Part shown: positions 62,751 to 64,000 of the stretch, in pieces
How the letters are laid out: every line of letters starts with the position of its first letter
Position numbering within the stretch: the first letter of the stretch is position 1
Assembly (NCBI GenBank): GCA_038148895.1
Contig: JBBVGQ010000003.1
Source of the DNA: Tamlana sp038148895
Lineage (GTDB): Bacteria > Bacteroidota > Bacteroidia > Flavobacteriales > Flavobacteriaceae
DNA: 64,000 nt
Strand: one strand, 5' to 3'
Translations under genes and position numbers: made by a program
Notes under the pieces: generated by a model
What the model was told of the DNA's origin: nothing
The model's input: only the letters and a program-made list of their open reading frames with translations
The model's database searches: none

Positions 62751-63861
62751 ATGATAACATCCGATCAAATTAAAGATCTTAACACCCGCCTTGACAAACT
62801 AAGGCACTATCTTTGACATAGATGCCAAGTTAATTGAAATACAAAACGAGGAAGAGCAAACTTTCGATCCCAATTTCTGGAATGATTCCAAAAAAGCAGA
62901 ATTAGTGATGAAATCGCTGCGGGAAAAGAAAAGTTGGGTTCAGGACTATAAAAATTCCAAAACTTTAGTTGAAGATTTAGAAGTCATATATGAGTTTTTC
63001 AAAGAAGGCGAAGCAACGGTAGAAGATGTTGAAAAACGTTATGACGAGGCTTTAAACCTTATTGAAAAACTGGAATTTAAAAACATGCTTTCTGATGAAG
63101 GAGACAGCTTAAGTGCTGTTCTGCAAATTACTGCCGGAGCCGGTGGTACTGAAAGTTGTGATTGGGCCAGCATGCTTATGCGTATGTACCTCATGTATGC
63201 CGAAAAAAATGGCTATAAAGTAAAAGAACTGAACTTTCAGGAAGGCGATGTGGCTGGAATAAAAACCGTAACACTTGAAATTGAAGGTGAATTTGCCTTT
63301 GGCTGGCTAAAAGGTGAAAACGGCGTACACCGTTTGGTACGTATTTCCCCTTTTGACAGCAATGCCAAACGCCACACCAGTTTTGCTTCCGTTTACGTGT
63401 ACCCACTTGTTGACGACACTATTGAAATTGAAATAAATCCTGCTGATATTGAAATAACCACGGCTCGTTCTAGTGGAGCCGGGGGACAAAACGTTAACAA
63501 GGTAGAAACCAAGGTACAGCTAACACACAAACCAACGGGTATTCAAATTTCATGTTCCGAAACTCGTTCTCAGCATGATAACCGAGCTAGGGCATTACAG
63601 ATGTTAAAATCCCAGTTGTACGAAATAGAGCTCCAAAAACAAATGTCGCAACGCGATGATATAGAGGCAGGTAAAATGAAGATTGAATGGGGCAGCCAAA
63701 TAAGAAATTATGTGATGCATCCCTATAAATTGGTCAAAGACGTTAGAACGAGTCATGAAACAGGAAATGTTGACGCCGTAATGGATGGCCATATTGATGA
63801 GTTTTTAAAGGCTTATTTAATGATGATGGGGCAAAAAATTGAGGACGATAATCAATTATGA
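62751..63861 (+). CDS. prfB: Peptide chain release factor 2, with programmed +1 frameshift
   Basis: RF2 ends translation at UGA and UAA. The first 21 codons (62751-62813) start at ATG and run to an in-frame TGA (62814-62816); skipping the T gives GAC and an open frame to 63861, about 369 residues in total. Matching motifs in frame two are the stop-codon-reading SPF in VRISPFDSNAKRHTSF and the catalytic GGQ in SSGAGGQNVNKVE. The shift site CTTTGAC is the standard one. A start at 62905 inside the second frame would drop the N-terminus and is rejected. The next gene overlaps the stop (ATGA). Confidence 0.95.
62802..62817 (+). promoter_or_regulatory. prfB: prfB programmed frameshift site
   Basis: AGG, then CACTAT, then CTTTGAC. 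The slippery CTT, stop TGA and following C match the RF2 autoregulation site: when RF2 is scarce the ribosome shifts +1 and makes more. The upstream Shine-Dalgarno-like element is reduced to AGG, compared with AGGGGG in Escherichia coli at the same position. Confidence 0.9.
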
Positions 63862-64000
63862 CAAAAATTGATACCATTATATTTGATTTGGGCGGAGTTT
63901 TAATAGACTGGAACCCAGAATATGTATTCCTCAAGGCTTTTAATGGAGACAGGGAAAAAATGCGTTGGTTCTTGAATAATATTTGCACAAGCGATTGGAA
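63858..64000 (+). CDS. HAD-family hydrolase (start only, runs off window)
   Basis: The ATG overlaps the prfB stop (ATGA). The 47 visible residues start MTKIDTIIFDLGGVLIDWNP, the HAD motif I of the haloacid-dehalogenase/YihX-like group, where DLGGVL holds the nucleophile Asp. The rest, including the other three motifs, lies outside the window. Co-translation with prfB is likely. Confidence 0.8.
   Translation, partial: MTKIDTIIFDLGGVLIDWNPEYVFLKAFNGDREKMRWFLNNICTSDW

Noticed and set aside
62905..63861. prfB as a shorter gene with start at 62905
   Set aside because: The upstream frame with CTTTGAC and the conserved RF2 N-terminus make the frameshifted full-length gene far more likely.
1..64000. 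Search for tRNA, rRNA, insertion sequences and prophage genes
   Set aside because: No cloverleaf-like tract, rRNA block, transposase or integrase frame was found by eye; a dedicated scan would be needed to be sure about small RNAs.

Overview
The window looks like a chromosomal segment of a marine-type member of the Flavobacteriaceae (Bacteroidota). It is AT-rich. It carries type IX secretion (T9SS) C-terminal sorting domains on giant surface proteins, DUF3667 and DUF4834 proteins, TAnnTTTG-type promoter elements, few Shine-Dalgarno sequences, and a gene pair that fits sulfonolipid (capnine) synthesis. No rRNA, tRNA, CRISPR array, transposase or phage gene was seen.

Layout. 1-2334 is the end of a polysaccharide cluster (EpsG-like polymerase fragment, GT2, GT14). 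2393-9499 on the minus strand holds two paralogous secreted beta-helix proteins flanking a T9SS-exported leucine-rich-repeat protein whose repeats are almost identical at the DNA level. 9806-11753 holds a GT4 glycosyltransferase and a membrane sugar-phosphate transferase. 11871-24712 is a long, tightly packed plus-strand gene train: ATP-grasp ligase, HAD phosphatase, FemAB-like transferase, six tandem GNAT/FemAB-like paralogues, a JmjC/cupin-8 hydroxylase, a small membrane protein, an HTTM membrane protein and an SGNH protein. Facing it on the minus strand (24767-27179) are an MBOAT O-acyltransferase and a second SGNH protein paralogous to the first. This region (about 11.9-27.2 kb) is the best candidate for an undescribed system. 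I infer a pathway that puts aminoacyl or acyl groups on a surface glycan, lipid or peptide, with a hydroxylation step and O-acylation.

27360-38020 is mostly housekeeping: Lrp/AsnC regulator, M14 carboxypeptidase, XRE regulator with candidate palindromic operators, metallo-beta-lactamase-fold hydrolase, thiol peroxidase, endonuclease III, ECF sigma factor with a 47-residue small protein downstream, and UvrA. 38307-46719 holds a T9SS surface protein with three internal repeats, an outer-membrane barrel, a DUF3667 protein, a second JmjC/cupin-8 protein and two related secreted proteins, each preceded by a -24/-12 (sigma-54-like) promoter. 46816-52270 is a minus-strand flippase, GT4, YfhO and DUF4834 set. 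52413-64000 is again mainly core: outer-membrane protein, GNAT, a CapB-like acyltransferase and CapA-like synthase, prolyl oligopeptidase, YbaB, threonine aldolase, an ATP-grasp protein, prfB with its programmed +1 frameshift, and the start of a HAD hydrolase.

Starts were moved from the longest reading frame wherever a TTG-initiated extension overlapped a promoter or ran past a good ATG; this is stated in each entry. Functions come from motifs and family knowledge read by eye; no database search was run.
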